DNA from: Phoebastria nigripes
Taxonomy: Eukaryota > Chordata > Aves > Procellariiformes > Diomedeidae
Length of the DNA stretch: 64,000 bases
Assembly (NCBI GenBank): GCA_035582835.1
Contig: JAYKAV010002397.1
Coordinates: 62,001-126,000, forward strand
Direction: 5' to 3'
In this document: positions 46,014 through 61,615 of the stretch, piece after piece
How positions within the stretch are numbered: the first letter of the stretch is position 1
Layout: each line of letters opens with the position of its first letter
Notes under the pieces: generated by a model
Told to the model about the DNA's origin: nothing
Databases searched by the model: none
What the model saw: the letters and a program-made list of their open reading frames with translations, nothing else
Program-made: the position numbers and the translations under genes

Positions 46014-49000
46014 AAACAGCATCTCCTTTTCCCAAACAAGCAGCAGACACATGAGGAAAAACTGGGTGCCCTTCTTCAATGTGTGCAGCACAAACACAAA
46101 GTATTTGGTTTTAACTGTATGAGAGAAGCATAATCACAAAGCATATCACTGTTCAGCATGCAATTGTTATGCTATGGCTTTCTATAATACACTGATTTTT
46201 TTTCTTCATTAAAAGGGAAGTATAAAATCTTGTAGCTAAGTCTAAACTAGTAAAAATTTTGTTAGATTGGTTCCAATAAAAACCCCCACAGTAAAATACT
46301 GATTTTTTTCATTTTTAACTGTATATGGATTAAGTAATTTCCAGCAAATACAAGCTATTGTATTACAATCTATACCATATTAATAGTTTTAAGTAATACA
46401 GGTGGCAAGCTGCTAGGGATCATGAAGGAGTGGAAAGAAAGGTTCTAAGAAGCATTTCCACAGCGAGTAAGCAGAGACAGATGAAAATGCACAGCAATCA
46501 GATTTCTTCTTATCTTTCCTGTAACCACTTTCTGCAGCCTGATTTCAGGAGGTCCTTTAACGGAGACTGGTGAGAGAATACAAAACTACTGACAGTTCTA
46601 CACTATCTTCTACTAACAAGTCCAAGGCAACTTTCATAGCTGCACTACCATTATTGTTATAAGCACTTCAATATGATTTGGCACTGTTGCCAGCAGCACT
46701 CTCCATCCTTCTCTTGCCCTCATCATTTATTCCTGCCATGCACTTTCTCCACCGGTTCTGCAACTTTGCAGAGATCAATACCGGGAAGCTGATGTGAATC
46801 AGGAGTAATCCAGAAGAAAAGTTAACTTCAATCCAGAACAATTATCCAACCTTAATCAGTGAATGACTGATTTTGGTCACAAGGCTATCTCGTAATCGCC
46901 CAAAGTGGTTCTGTAGATATGATACTTCAACACAAGTTCCAGAGTTGTGTCTGAACACATGTATGAGTGTTTGCTTCACTGTCAGCAACTGTTGCCAAAC
47001 TCTCATTCACATAAATCTGGATGGATCAGGAAAAGAAGGGGTCAGTCACTTTACAGCCCAGTTGGAGCTTGACTGCTTCTCTACATTATATAGGTATTTT
47101 GAGATTAAGCCACAACTAGCAATATGAGCACCTAGGATTTAAGTCACAAAGTTTGGCACATTTGATCTCTTTCTGCAGTATCAACATAACTTAATTCTTA
47201 AATTTTCCTTTTTTTGGCTTCATGCGTGTGGAATGATGAGCACCAAATGTGTAACAAAGTTATGAATAGTTTTCTTCCTCCCAAGAAACGTGCATTTTCT
47301 TTCTCTAAATTCTTACTGCAAGAGGTTTAGGCCCTCTTTGTATGTAGTAAAGCCCAGTTTACATGCTAACAAAACAAACTGAATTTCCTTTATGTAATGA
47401 CTGAATATACAAAGGGAAAGCCCTCTTGATTCCAGAAGATGCAAGGGGATTAACTCTGGTAGCGCAGAAAACAGATACTCTGAACACTGCAAAAAGTTTA
47501 TCCACAATGTGGTGAAAACTGAGATGCAGAGAAACCACAATTTTCAAGAAATACAACTGAAAATACATCACAATATGAGAAGCAATTATAAGCACATGTT
47601 AACCTGCATGTAGCTTTTAATTTTGATATCATTAATCCACGTAAAACCTAGTATTTTCAACACGGAGATAAAAGAAACGAGCACTATCTTGCTGCAGATT
47701 AAAACACTGATACAGCATACCTGGCCAAACTTTTACACTCATAAAACAGTAGTTTTACAATAAAGTAACACTAAAGATTGTAGTCCAACTGTATGAATTT
47801 AGAAGTCTGAATGCAAACTGTAATAAGACTCAGCAAAGGTTAAGAGTACTCAGTCTGGATCTTTTTATTGGAAAGGAGTTACAGCAACCTCTATTTGGAA
47901 GAAGTTTAATATATACCAAACAAATGTGATTTGTCTGAAGTGATTCATCAGCTCATCTTCACTGATGCACAGTCACCAATATTAAAGGAAATATCACCCA
48001 AAAAAAGTTTTAAAATAGAAAAGTACCCGTTAAGAACAACCTCGAAAAATTCATTTGACAACTGAACCTTTTCTGCTAGAAAACATTTATTCATTTTAAG
48101 GAATAACAAAAATCGATGAAGTGACTATACCTTTAACTAACTACTTGTAATGGAGACTATTTAAATTTTAATTGAGACTAGTCAATTTACTGGTACAACA
48201 CATTTTCCAAGCTGCAGTACTATTGGCATCATGAACCACTGTTGCTTGTTAACACTTTTTTTTTTTTTTTCAGTTTGTGCTCCTGCATTATTATGCCAAG
48301 CACATAAGGGAGAGGAAATACAAATCTCCCCTCTTCAAAAGAGGAAGAAGAAGAAAAAAAAAAAAACATGAAAACCCTTCAAGTTTTGCAGCTATTCATC
48401 CTTTAATAAGGATCATTATTTACAGAAGGTTATTCAGTATTTGTTGAGAAAGCAAGGAAATACAAAATCCATAAATTTCAAGCTTTAAACACTGGGTTCC
48501 AGTACACTGGCACTCAGAAGAAAAACAGCTTCTAGATTACACTCATGCAAGCATTTTGACACAGACAGATGATGAATCTCCACGAGACAAATTAAGGAGC
48601 AATGCTCCACTGAACAGTTATACAACAGGAGTACAGTATACTATGCATAGCACATAAATGCTACATAGATCTCTCATTTTGTGAGCTCCTTATTAATTGC
48701 AAGGTTTTATTCATAGGAGATGTCTAAACAGTCATACATGTAGAGTTCTACCAGATTCAGCATCTGTAGGTCTGCAGCAGAAATTATTTTATTTTGTGGG
48801 ATAATGGGAAGGCAACTAAACCTACTCACCTAAATCCAGCCTGAATCCCTACCCCTTTCTTCTCCTCCAGACTTGGGGCACAATTCTGCTACTTCCTTTG
48901 TGTTAACTCAAACCAGTATGCAACTGTGAAGTGAGCTGGCTGTGCAACCAAAACAGAAAATCCATCATCCCAAAAAGATTGTTCTGACAGATCAGTGCCC

Positions 49001-49150
49001 CAAATCACCTGCAGTCATATGTCCCTTAGATCTAAGGCCAAGGCTGCGTAGGTGAATGCAAACTATCCCTTTCAGTGGCAGCCCAAAACTGTACATCATT
49101 AGAAATGCAGATTTATACAATTATTTAATGACTTACCTAAACTATTCATT

Positions 49151-49166
49151 GGGGGGGAGGGGGGGC
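49151..49166 (+). repeat. G-rich run
   Basis: Seven G, one A, then eight G in intron 1, with no recognisable element around it. Confidence 0.85.
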
Positions 49167-52023
49167 CTTTATATGTAAATTCATCTTTAATCCAGAGGAA
49201 AGCCATAAAAGTCATTTCTCTAGTCCATACACAAATTTCAATTCTAAATAGTTTGCCTTTTGTTTGTTTGTTTTGTTTACTGCTTTAACTCTGGTTTAAA
49301 TCAGTCTGAAACTGATGACCAATAACATAGCCATTTGTCCAACATGAAGATCCATTTGCTCCTCCTGTATAGTATGGAAACAGACAAAATTACCCTTTCG
49401 CTTTAGGAGCCCCAGAAACAAAAAAAAAAATTTTCTGTTGCATTTGACATATTTCAGTGACTGTAGATCTATTATACATACACTTCCACCACCAGATGTG
49501 GATCTTAGGAAAGTCTCGTTCAGTCAGGATACTGCTACAGTAGTGTCTTCCAGACACAGCCAGTAGTGCTTACATTCAGTTGTACATAAAGTTTGAAAAA
49601 AATAGAAATTAAAAACAAAATAAATCAAGCCATGATTAACTTCACACAACTAGAGGCTGACAGCATCACAGCCTTGTTTCAGACATGAAATAAATACTTT
49701 TATCATTTTAATTTGAAATTAGCCCTNTAAGTCTATTTATGCATTTACTCTTGATCCTCATGTTCTAGCTTCCCGAGCAGCAGTTACACGGTTAAAACCC
49801 AATGCCTATTAGAATAAACTTCTGGTGGGAAGTGCTAAGAATTCACTCCGCTGCCTACCAATCTATCCAGAAATCTGTTCTCACTCCTACTTCCTCCTGT
49901 CTGTTCCTTTTTGAAACAGCAGTAGGGGGATTGGGAGTTTGCCTTTCCTCTACTGGATCACAGTTGTGTACATGAACTGTACCAGACCATATGGCAATCT
50001 CTTTCAATTCGTAAGAGGCAAAACAAGCTCCCTACCAACCCAATCCAAAGAGATCCAGGTAACAGAGAAAGCCTACAAAGACCAGTGTTCACATCTCCGT
50101 GTTCACAGAGACCAGTTACTAAATTCTGCTAATATATTAAAGTAACAAGTAAGAACTACAGAAAATGTTGCTTCAAGGATAAGCACAGCCCTGCCCATAC
50201 TCACATAAGCATTTACAGCGTGCTCCGGCTTCTCTCTCCAGCATACACAAAACTAGCCAGCTGCCTACATGGAACTTTGAGTAGTTCAGAGAAAAACCAA
50301 AGACTCAGATGCATTATTCAGCATGCAGGAAGGCTTTGACATAAAGAAAATTACTGTATTGAAGGAAAAACAGTGGCTGTTTAATGAGCAACGCATGCAG
50401 AGGATGAGCCTACTCACAGGAGAGTGAAACTGAAGAGGAGAAAGGTTGAAAGCTGAAAAGAAACCTCCGTCTGTAGCTGCCTGGAAGCTGCCAGGCGGAG
50501 GCAGGCCAACCAGAAACATAGTGGAGATGGATTTTCCTTTTGTGAGCGGAAAACATTAAAGTTTTATTGAACACCAAAGTGCAAAAATCCATCAGGAAAA
50601 CACCAGACACAGCACCTCAGGAGAACTTCCACTACTCACTCTCAGCAAAGAGCGGCTAAGTTTCTCACAAAGGCCCACCCTTTGGATACATGAAGTTGTG
50701 TTTAGCTCTTTGGTAAAACTAGGATAGTCTGATCAAATACACTGGAGTAGGATCTTGTTCATTTCCTTTTCTGGAAAGTTAAAACAGATTTTTACAGAGA
50801 CTTTATTTTCAATCTTACAAAATAATCATTGCATTTTACAACAGCTTTTAGCCCAGCAGCCAAGTTCTTCTGTAAAATAGTAAAAAATTTTGTCTACATT
50901 TCCATACTAAGTTTTAGGGAACACGGCTTACATGAACATGCAAGGAACTGACTTGACAGAAAATAGCTCCCTCAGCTGGAGATGCGTAATTTTTACTTTT
51001 TAGTTTAATTCAACTAGTAGAGTCATTAAGTATGTAACTAAATTATATTTGTATAACAACACAGTAGTCTAATTTTCTTATTTTAACTTTACTGCTCACT
51101 ACTATGTTCTGAAGTTCTTACTACCACATAGATAGCTTATTGAGAGTAACAAGAAGCAACTGTATCAGAGGGATTAGGGAGCAAACCGAAAGCAGCGTAA
51201 GGCATTGCCCATTACCTGCCCTAAAGAAACAGGAAAAACACCAGAGACAGACAACTGCCAACTAGCTGGAGATATATCCAGGATCTGCCTATATTAAAAC
51301 ATAACTACAATAAAAATCAAAATTAGACTACAGTTTGCCATTGCATCATTTCTTCTTCAACTTTAATATTGTACACACTGTGGAGATGGACATGGGCCAT
51401 ACAGGATAAGACTGAATAATATTCTGCCTTTAATTTATAGGTGTTAACGCACCTGTAATCTGCAATCACAGATCCATGACATTTGATATACTAATACCAG
51501 CAGTGTTATTATAAAGAACCATTCACTCTTTATGTTAAGGTTAAATATTCATCCCTCTGTCATTCTCTCTGTCCACACTTCATTAAAAAAAAGGACATAA
51601 GCAATTAAAGAAATAAGGAATGAGGTGGCCAAGAGATTTTAACAAAATCTCTAAGCACTAAACTAAGAGGAAGCCTGACCACATCTGTATTTGCCTTAGA
51701 GAGAAAAAGTCATCCTTTACTGAAACACTGCTCTAGACATGACTAAAAATTGCCACTTCCAGAACAACAAAGAAAAACAATTTTCTTTTCATTGATAAGC
51801 AGCTATGAAAAGAAGGCACCTTTGTATTTTCTTAGTTCTGCTTTATGTCGTAATTGCATGTTATGAAGATTAAACATCCAAAAACCTTAAGGGTTCAAAT
51901 GTTAGCGTGAAAAAGTTGAAGGGTTATAACTCTCCCTCACTTAAACCTTACAATGAACACTGGCAAGAGGATGTCAAAGATGCCACTAGCCTATCACATT
52001 TTCAACCTCCAAAAGACAGCTGT

Positions 52024-52090
52024 AAAAAAACAAACAAACAAACAAAAAACCACAAAAAACCACACACACAAAAACCCAAACAAACCCACC
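52024..52090 (+). repeat. (CAAA)n and CA-rich simple repeat
   Basis: An A run followed by caaacaaacaaac, then cacaaaaaaccacacacaca and further caaac units. Confidence 0.9.
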
Positions 52091-55000
52091 TTTGAAAGAA
52101 ACTTTGAAATCAATGTTTAACAGCAATGAGTTAAAATAGTAAATAGTCTAAAAGTTAAAATACTAAATCTTAGAAGTCCTATAGGGCGATATAGATTTCA
52201 GAAAGCTCATGGAACCTCTTTAGGAACAAGGTTCTCTAATTCACGCCACAATAATTTAAGGTTCAGTTAGTGTCAAGCACCATTATTTCTTAAGGGCTTT
52301 CCTCAGACAGATTGTATGTCAAATAGATTTAACCCCAGAGGTGTAACATGATCTTATAATAGTTATGACTAAATTACAAGTTTTAAAGTAGACAGCCATC
52401 AAAGTAAGGAGAACAGGCAATCGTGGATTCAGGAAATATACATTCCCCCATAGTCAGCTAATGGCAACTTTAATAGGATGTGATGGATTTTTCTCCACCA
52501 GGAGAAAATACTGCCTGCATTTCTGCTTCAACAACCCACGCCAGCTGACTAATGGAGTTATATTTTTGTCTCATATGAGGATGGTTACTTGCCCATCCTC
52601 TAGCAGTTGCAGAATGAAACATTAACAGCAGCTGTGGGGCGAACAGAAAAGCTGCTCTATTTGGTAGCCAAGATCCAAAGTACAGGCCTTTCCCCTCGAA
52701 CAGTGGAGCTCATTTTCTGTGACAGGATGACGAAAAGACACAGCACAGAACAAGGCCACTTTTAGGGCTTAAAGTAGCTAACTGAAGATACTTTTAAGGA
52801 GTAATAAATCTTCATGGGGAGGAAAAGTAAAGGATTCACAGAAATTAAAAATAGGGTTCTTGGACAGGTAAGAGCCCTTGGGAGCTTAGAAGCAGTTGTT
52901 GGAAAGAAATACTGGTGGATCAAAACAGGGTTCTTAAAACAACTCTTATCAAATACTATTAAATGTAAAAACTCTTTACCTTGGCATAATAACAATCCTA
53001 ATCATAACAGACCAATCCCAAAGAAACACTTCTGCCACACTACTGAATAATCAGCATATGCCTGCAACTAGAAACATCTTTTTATGCAAGCACTTGGGCT
53101 TCAGTCCTGCAAAAATTTAAATATATCACTCTGAGTAGACCTACAGATCTCTGTGGAAGTCTGTAGAGTTTATCAGACACATAAAAGCTAACACGTATTT
53201 ATAAGTCTTGCAGGATAATTGCTTTTGGCAGAATATAAATAACATTGCTCTAATGTGTTTCAGCATCGTGGTCTCCTTCCTTAAGAACCAGGCATTCTGG
53301 TGAAGCCTGTCATTCTTCATATAAAGAGTGGCAGCTGCATAGCCCACAGAGACCTCTCTTTGCATTTTCTTTAAAGTTTCAGAATAGTGTTTCGGCGTTC
53401 TTTAAAAGTGGCAAGAAAGCTAACAAGTGAAGCTGATAAAAATTGCCTAGAAATGCTTTCTTACTAGTGCCATGGATACCATTGGTAGGACTGGAAGCAA
53501 TTCTTAGACAAACTATCTATAGCTTCCAACACTTCCAAACAGTACATCAATTAGGCTGTGGAGTTTACTAGGTATTTTTCCAGAACCCAATGCACTGGGT
53601 GACAGGGCAGTAACTCAATATGAGAAGCAGTCTTAATAAAGGACCCTAATGTTCACTGTACTATACTTCAATGAAAAAGCTTAAAAATCTGCTACAAGAA
53701 GAGCTTTCAAATAGCAAGACAGGCATCTGAAATAATTTTAGAAACTTAATGCCAGTAGTTTGCCTAATTGACTTTTAAATGCATAGCTAAAACTAGGCCT
53801 TAGATTTCTCTCCTTGTCAGTCGTCTTTATCTTTTCAGCATTGTCTTACTGTCTCTATTGCCTTTCATTTTAACTTCTAGCAAGGATAAACTTGAGCAAA
53901 GAAAGGGAACTTTGGTAACCCAATGCCATTGAGAATTAAAAGAACGATATATATCACCTACTGCAGTCACTACTGCTTCTGCGAGCCCCAGCTGGAACAG
54001 CAGATCTGTCTTGGCAGAAGGCCCAGCTCTAATAAGGGGAAAGGAATTAATATATTTGGTAGACATAGGTAGCTCTTATAGCAGGTTTACTTTTGCCCTT
54101 CCATCCCTCCCCCCACCTTATTTTCATTTGATACCTTCATCTCTCTAATCCCACCTTGAAAAAACAAGACGGTTTCGCTGATGATACATCATCAAGACTT
54201 TACAGCTGAGAAAACGTTGCATACAACAAGAACAGCCCTGGTGTAATTTACTTCTAAGAAATTGTCTACAAGAAGTCCAACAACACTAACAGCAACGAGG
54301 GGAAAAAAGTTATTTAAAATACTCAGCGGCTCTCTCAAACCCATATGGTTTCACATTTACAGTTTATATTGCCTTGGCCCAAATAACCAGTTAGAAATTC
54401 CTTGCATTCAATTGATTTCTATTAAGCACATTTTGTTTCGTGTACAAAAATGACAGATAGACCTACAGGTAAACGGAACACACAGATAACTTTTGAAGTA
54501 TTTACCTAACTTTTAATCAAGAAATCCTTTGTTTGCACCTCAGATGTATCTAGTGTAAAGTAGCATCTTTAAAAAAAAGCAGTTTCCAAGTATTGATGAG
54601 GCAGCCCTGACTAAATGGAGACTGAATGAAGGTGACACAGGCGATCCCCTCCCCGCTTCATGAGGTCCTTGTTCATGGCCAAAGCCAAGAGCACCAGCAC
54701 CTCCCAATCCCCTTTCTCCTTCTGCTAAAACACTACTTTAGCATCAGAAAGCAAGCAGTTGACACTGACATGACCGTAAATTCAATGCATTTCCTAACAA
54801 AATGGAATTGTTAAGTTTTTCCCTAGAACATCATGCTTACCATTTTATCTCATCACCTTATTCACATGGTTCTTGTGAGACAAACCATTTCAAGAAAATA
54901 CCCATGCAGCACACAATGCTCTGAAATACTCCGTTTAGATACTAAGACTAATTTCAAGTTCTAACATGCAAACATGAACAGCAAACTATACCAAAAGATT

Positions 55001-58000
55001 AAAACTGAATAATCTGGCATAGTAATTTTAGTTTGCTTCAACTTCTGAATGCCTGAAAACACAACACTTGTATTAAGAACAGTATTGCTGCTAAAGTAAA
55101 ATGAAGTCCTACCAGACAACCACATGGTAAAGTTTTCCACCAAAGAAATCCACCAAACAAATAATATATTTCAGCTCAAACTTGCTGATGAGGAAACAGA
55201 TGCATATGGAATTTAACCAAGTATAGCAAATGGAAAAGTCAGAGAAAGGATGTCAACAAGAATTTTTGCCAGATCCTTTATGGCAATTCTTATGTTTTTA
55301 TGTAAAGCATTAATATCTTAAGGTAATAGCAGCATTAACATCTTAAGATAATAAAATATCATACTAAATCATTATTAATTTGTGATGTCCTTGGAACACT
55401 TTGTGCAGATTTTAATTAAATCTCTGAAGATCTTCAATATCTCAGTTATCAAGTTTCCTGAACATTTTCAAAGGGAGATTTCCAGTATCCCAGAAAGGAG
55501 AAACTGTAGGTGACCCCTTTGTTGTAGTTTTCAAGTAGTTCTGAACCATCATCTGCCTTGTCACAAAAACTTCCCCAAACCATTTCAAACCACAGATCAG
55601 CTTTACCATTAAAAAGCAAACAAGTGAGCAGTTAAGTTCAGTGGATTTTAAATAAATCTACTCCCACTCTCCCTCATTAACTGATCTCAACTGTAAATTT
55701 GCTTTAGATGCTTTAAGAGGTGGCTATTAACTACATAGAGACAAAGTTATTTTGTGTGTCAAAATGACAGCACCGGTGCTATTTATTTAGTGAAACTAGA
55801 ATTGTCAGTGTTGGTAAAACGCAGGGCATTAATGGAATTCTTTTTATTTCTATTTTAAATGGCTTGTGTACTTATGCAACTTTAGCTTATTCTGAAATAC
55901 TTCACAGGTTGACAGAAAGGATCCGGAAAAAAACAAACCCAAACCCATTCTGAAGAGTTAAGTATTTCAAATTATGTAAATAGTCTATCAAAAACCATTA
56001 AAACAAACCCACCTATAGCACATATCAGTTATACCACTACAAAACTTCATACCATTTGGGGGAGGGGGCATTTAAAAAGAAGTTCAGATTTACATCTCTT
56101 TAAAAACACCCACAGAATTATGAAGATTTGCTTCCAGACCTTCAGAACTATAGACAGATAATTTCATGCAATCCCAAATAGTATCATTAATACTGAATTC
56201 AACTTAATTCCTCTGGATCTTGGAACCTCACTTGGTAGCAGCCTCAACCACCAGATTGGGCAACTGCTGCTGCAAGGCTANGTATTGAAATGAATAAACC
56301 ACATACAAAACATTTTCCTTTGTGAAGGAAATGTTACATAACGGAGCTCAAGAGACTTGAAGATTAATGAACAGAAGTTTTATCATTAGGAAAAAACAGA
56401 CCCTAAAAAAATGATAGACAGAAGTAATACATAATCCTCCCTACTTCTGCTGTCAGATATTAGAGCAATTTCTGATTGTACTCTCTATGGAAGTTAGAGG
56501 CATACAAATACTACCTGGCTATTTAAACCTTGAGAAGTATCAATCTGAGCTTCTTGTGATCTACTGGAATAATGCACAAAGAAAGGGTTAGACCAAGAAA
56601 ACTTCCTACTTTTTGACCAGCATCATTATTACCAAAGGACATATCCCAAAGTCAAACGGAAGTGATTCCTGACAAAATTATTTGCTGAGCTATAGTAAGA
56701 ACTCATTGCGGAGGAAAGCAAAAATAGTCCTTTGGAGAACATCATTTTCCAGTGTAAATAAAGACAACAGAAGTTGCATCCTACTGAAAACATGATACAA
56801 CCAAACTGATTTTCTTGGTTAATGATAAAAGCTTGAATATCATCTTTCAATTTAACTGTTAAGACTGCATTTCTCAGGAACCAAATATACCATTTTATTA
56901 TATAGACAAAATAAGGGAATATTTGTCTCAGCTGAGGAATACCAAAACTGCAAAAAATCCCCTCTCACCAAATACACCCTAGATCATAGATATTAATGCT
57001 GTAACTGGGAAATGACAGTTATACTTTCTCCACTGTAAAATACCTAACTATAAATTAGACAAGAAACAAAAAGTGTAGAAAGCAGATCCTTTCTACTGTA
57101 GGATACTATGATTTCCTCACTATCTGATTGTAATTGCCTTGGAAACAAACTATGAAGCAACCTCAGAAAAGCTGGCCAAAATTACTCTTGCCCTTGAGAG
57201 GTGACACTTGTTCCTTCCTTTGCCATGTGAAAGTTAATTAGGATATCTCTTGCAACTTCTCTACTGAAATGATCTTTTCCTGAAGCACATGGCACAGATT
57301 TGGATCATTATGCCTTATTTGGGATGATACATTGATCAAAGCTCATCATTTGCACCCTCCAGCTGGAAGGACCATGAGGACCTTAAAGCTTACTTAAAGC
57401 TTTTACTTCATCCATTGAGCTTCAGTTGTGGGGATCAAGCTCATGCAGCACAGATTTGCCAAAAGACAGAAAAGCCAATCCTATACCTCCCAGTAGCTGC
57501 TCAGGCCTTAAAAACAACAGCTGAAATAACAGATATGGTAAACTTATTTCCAGTTATTCCACAAGTCTAATCCATACATTTTGATTTTTTTCAGAAAAGA
57601 AGCTATACATATAATTGTAGTTCTACTTCAGGAAGATTTGTTCACAAATGTCAAAAAAGTTGAATTTTCTGCAGTGGAGAAGTCACTCAACATTGATTTT
57701 CAACATTTCTGTAATGTCTTCTCCTTTCACTGCTGAAAGGAGGATGAACTCGTAGCCTGTGGGAAGCATTCTGTCCTTCTACAGCAAAGGAAACACATGT
57801 TTTTATTTGGGTTATGTTTTTGTTGTCCCAGAGTGGCAAAAACCAGGCTTCTTGCTAGCATTGCTCAAGGGTAAAACCCTGGTATTAAGACCTGTACGGG
57901 TACTCGGTGGGCCAGTGTCTCAAAATGTCTCAAAGAGACACTAACCAGTGTCTTATTTTCCAGAGAAGCTTTTCAGGATAAGCTGTATGAGAACACTAAT

Positions 58001-61000
58001 ATGGAGAAATGCTCAGAAAAATGCTTCCTAAAATGCTAAAAACAAAACAAAACCTACAAGGATGGGTCTCTCTAAAAGCCAACAGACTTCAAAACACAGA
58101 AAGATATGCCATTTCCAGCAGTAAAAAAAAGAAACAAAAAACCAGTAATGCAAGAAAACTACAGTTTTAAAAAGGTACAGCAGAGAAGGAAAGAGAGGGG
58201 AGAACCTGAAAAGCTCCTCTAATTGGACAACTAAGCATTATCAGTTTTCCCCTAGTTAACCACAACTTACTCCAGAAGAAGGAGAATAAAAGGCCCCCAC
58301 AGGAAATTAGACTATACTAAACTATAGCACTCTAAATTCATGTCTTGTTCTGGAATAGCTTCCTTGAATAGACCTGTTCTTCATCCAGAATTCAACTAAT
58401 AGATAAAGAAGAGCTCATGTTTTCTACCTTGCTTCAGGGGAATGAATGTGGACATATTCCCCCTTTGAAGGATTTGCAGGCAGCCATAACAGAGAAATGA
58501 AAGGTAGTGAATTCCTGCACTGTCAACCTAGGGAGTTCAAAGGAAAACAAAACTGGTTTGGATCGGTGACAAACATAAAACATGCTTGCACAAGCATCTC
58601 CTTTACACTGTGCAGAGCACCCTAAGTATATGACGTAAGATACTTAAAAGCACGTGATAAGGCAACACTACTTTAGCTTCTTCTGAAACCATTTCCAAAA
58701 AGTCCTCTTCACCCCCCAAACAACCTGAAAACAGAGAAGCGTCTAATCCCATAACAAGATTCCCTCAGCCTGCCTTTAGCCAAGAGGCTGGGGTGGAGGT
58801 ATGTTCACGGACTCAATTTTCAGTGCCCCAGGCAAATGCTTAACCGATTTCTGCAAATCCTCCATTACCTAACGTGGGGTTGTTAACATGCACGATTCTT
58901 TTCCATCACCATAGTAACAAAGCACGTACATTTTAAGGTGCATATGGGGGCTCTTCTAGAGGATGTGTCAAGTTGAATACAGCTAAGACAATGTAAGATA
59001 TTTTAAGCTAGACCCGTTCAGTACAAATACAGAAAGCATGAAAGTACTGTGCTAGAGAGCATCACAGGACTGTTCAAGTAGTGGTTACACATCCATTAAG
59101 TTTTCTGGAGGCTGAAAGAAGTAGAAGATGAAGCAAGATTCAGTCAGGACACTTATGGCCTTAATGCATAAAAACAGCTGTGTAATAACAGCCTGATTTT
59201 AGACACATTCTAACTTCTTCAGGAACCACAGAGCAGAATGTAGTAGAAAATTTTAAGTACACTTTACCTACCAATTGCCAAAAAAAAAAAAAGAGGTAGA
59301 AAAAAGATCTAATTAGAAAAACATATTTACTGATTAAAAAATGACAAGCAACTGGCATTTTTGTTTGAATGAGAACTGCAAGTACTTTGCACTTACATGC
59401 CTGAAGCATGACAGTACTCCTGTAGGATACATAAGCGACACCACAGAAACCCAGGCTTAATAGTAAACCATATGTTAGGTGCCTCCACAGCAAATATGCC
59501 CATACATGTCAACAGCCTAACTGGCACTCTGCGACTAGCATGCTAAACGCATAAAGCCCATAGTGGCATGACTTCTCATAACAGATGTCATTATCGCCTT
59601 AAAAGAACCAAACCAAAAGCAAGTTCAACATAACAAATGTATTATTATTACCTCAAATAACTTCTCATACTACACTAGAGAGAGCTTCCAAACTGGGGGG
59701 AAAAACCCCAACACCAAAACCCCAACTTTCAGATAAGGATTAAGAAAATCATGCTAGCAGAAAGAATATAAGAAACAGCACGCTACAAGTCTGGATAGAA
59801 TTACAGCAATATTACCAACATCTGAAATATTCCCATAAATTGAAATCTGTAGATTAAAGACTAAAACCAGACTAAACTGCAGAAGCAAACAAACAAAACC
59901 CTAACAAACTTGTTAGAACATTGCTTTACTTTTCAATATTAGTATTTATAGAATTTTAACACTTATTAAGATGAAGTCTTCAATTACACAGCACCACCTG
60001 TGCATGATCAGAAGGTGCAGTCCTCCTGTCTGGCACAGGATGAGCAGCAAATGAGGCAAGGGGCTGAAAAAAAGAAAATGGGCATTTCCTAGTATTGAAG
60101 GTTTGAGAGCAGAACCCAGGCAATCTGATTATATTCCTGGCTCTACCTCATTATCAAAATCATCAAAATTCATACCCCCGGCCACATGGATTATATTTGC
60201 ACAAACAATCTCAGTTCTCAAGCCTGAAAATTCTCACGCATTTCATTTTACAACTTTGCATTCCCTTGGCACACTCATTATGTACCATTGGTACCAGCAA
60301 CCATAATTTCTTCTACGTTTTTTTTTTTCCTTAAAATCTTGCAAAATTAAAGTAAGAGACAGCAACCCCAAAATTTTTTGCGTAACATCAGTAGCACAGA
60401 TCAGTAGCATTTGAACTGCAAGTGGAACTTGTAATGAGATAGATAATTGCCCCCTGAAGAGGGCACAAACATACCTATCCTAGGTCTACCCTACTGGGAA
60501 ACTTCCAATCTATTCTTGGTCCTAAAGGGAGCAAAAACCAGTGATTAGCAACAGTAACTAGTGCTTAAAAACATACATGTTTGGTGCATAAGGTCAGCCA
60601 CTTATGTAGATTTAAAAAAATCCAGAATTTCCTATTTTAAATGTATAGGCCTCAACTCTAAATCCTGAATTAGCTTCTTTACGTCTTTCAAAAGTGTGTT
60701 CCTGTTCAAGGCTCAACATATATCGGCCTCAATCACAGGCTTCATATTAAGGCATGCTGTACTGGGATCCAGAGTAAGCACGCCACACACAGAAAGAAAT
60801 ACCTAGGGCACAGAGTACTTCATCACGTCCGAGAGGCTGAAAAGTTTCTAGGAAGCTACATAAAAATTCCTAAATCAGAGCAGGCTCTGTACTCCCANCT
60901 TTCACTATCCCTACTTAATCCTTTCAAAAGGTTAAAGAGAGAGAAATCACTTCTGCCCTCAAGGTTTATACCACTTCACCAAAACAGTTCTGCACAATTT

Positions 61001-61577
61001 CTGAAAGAAAAAAATCCCAGGCAGGAATCCTCACTGAGAATTTTATCTTACCAGTTCTGGGTTTATTTAGGGAAGGCAGTCAGTCTCAGTAACAATTTTT
61101 AATAAACCTGACACTAGTTTTCAATAATTACTTGTTTTATTAATGAAATTCTTGATAATTCTTGTTGCTACGTTTGTTTATTCACAGCATTTGACTTTAC
61201 TAAAACTGAAATCAGTTTCATTTTTGCTTTGACAAATTTCAGTTAGTGTCGCAACTCATCAGTACAAGTCAAAGAAAAAGGGTAATTATCAACACTTGTC
61301 AGATCATCTTGGGGAATTCTATTTATTTGGTACTGTTTTTCTGGAGTTTCTTTTTTTAAAAAGAAAGAAAAAAGGACAACTCTTCCATAGACTTTAATGA
61401 CACTGGCTCTTGCAAACCATTCAAGCCAAACATCGGCTCACAGAATTTCTTTAGGGGTTCTGAACAGGTGAGTGTTTGACTCACTGTAGCAGAAGTATGG
61501 ATTACAAGACTTCCTCACCTAACTAAAATATCACAAAGAGCAGCAGTCAAAATTTTCAAACTCAAGAATGAACAGAT

Positions 61578-61578
<1 letters not shown>

Positions 61579-61614
<36 letters not shown>
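61579..61614 (+). repeat. Uninterrupted poly-G tract, 36 bases
   Basis: A pure G run between acagatc and aggagatcttaaagatctt, in intron 1. Such a long pure G run is rare in vertebrate DNA and may be a real unstable quadruplex-forming tract or a sequencing or assembly artefact. Confidence 0.9.

Positions 61615-61615
<1 letters not shown>

Noticed and set aside
55772..55783. 12-base palindrome agcaccggtgct
   Set aside because: Perfect palindromes of this size are expected several times by chance in 64 kb; only half of a REST-type site is present.
59161..59493. 110-codon open frame on the minus strand
   Set aside because: Intronic; the hydrophobic phenylalanine/leucine-rich composition is typical of AT-rich non-coding DNA.
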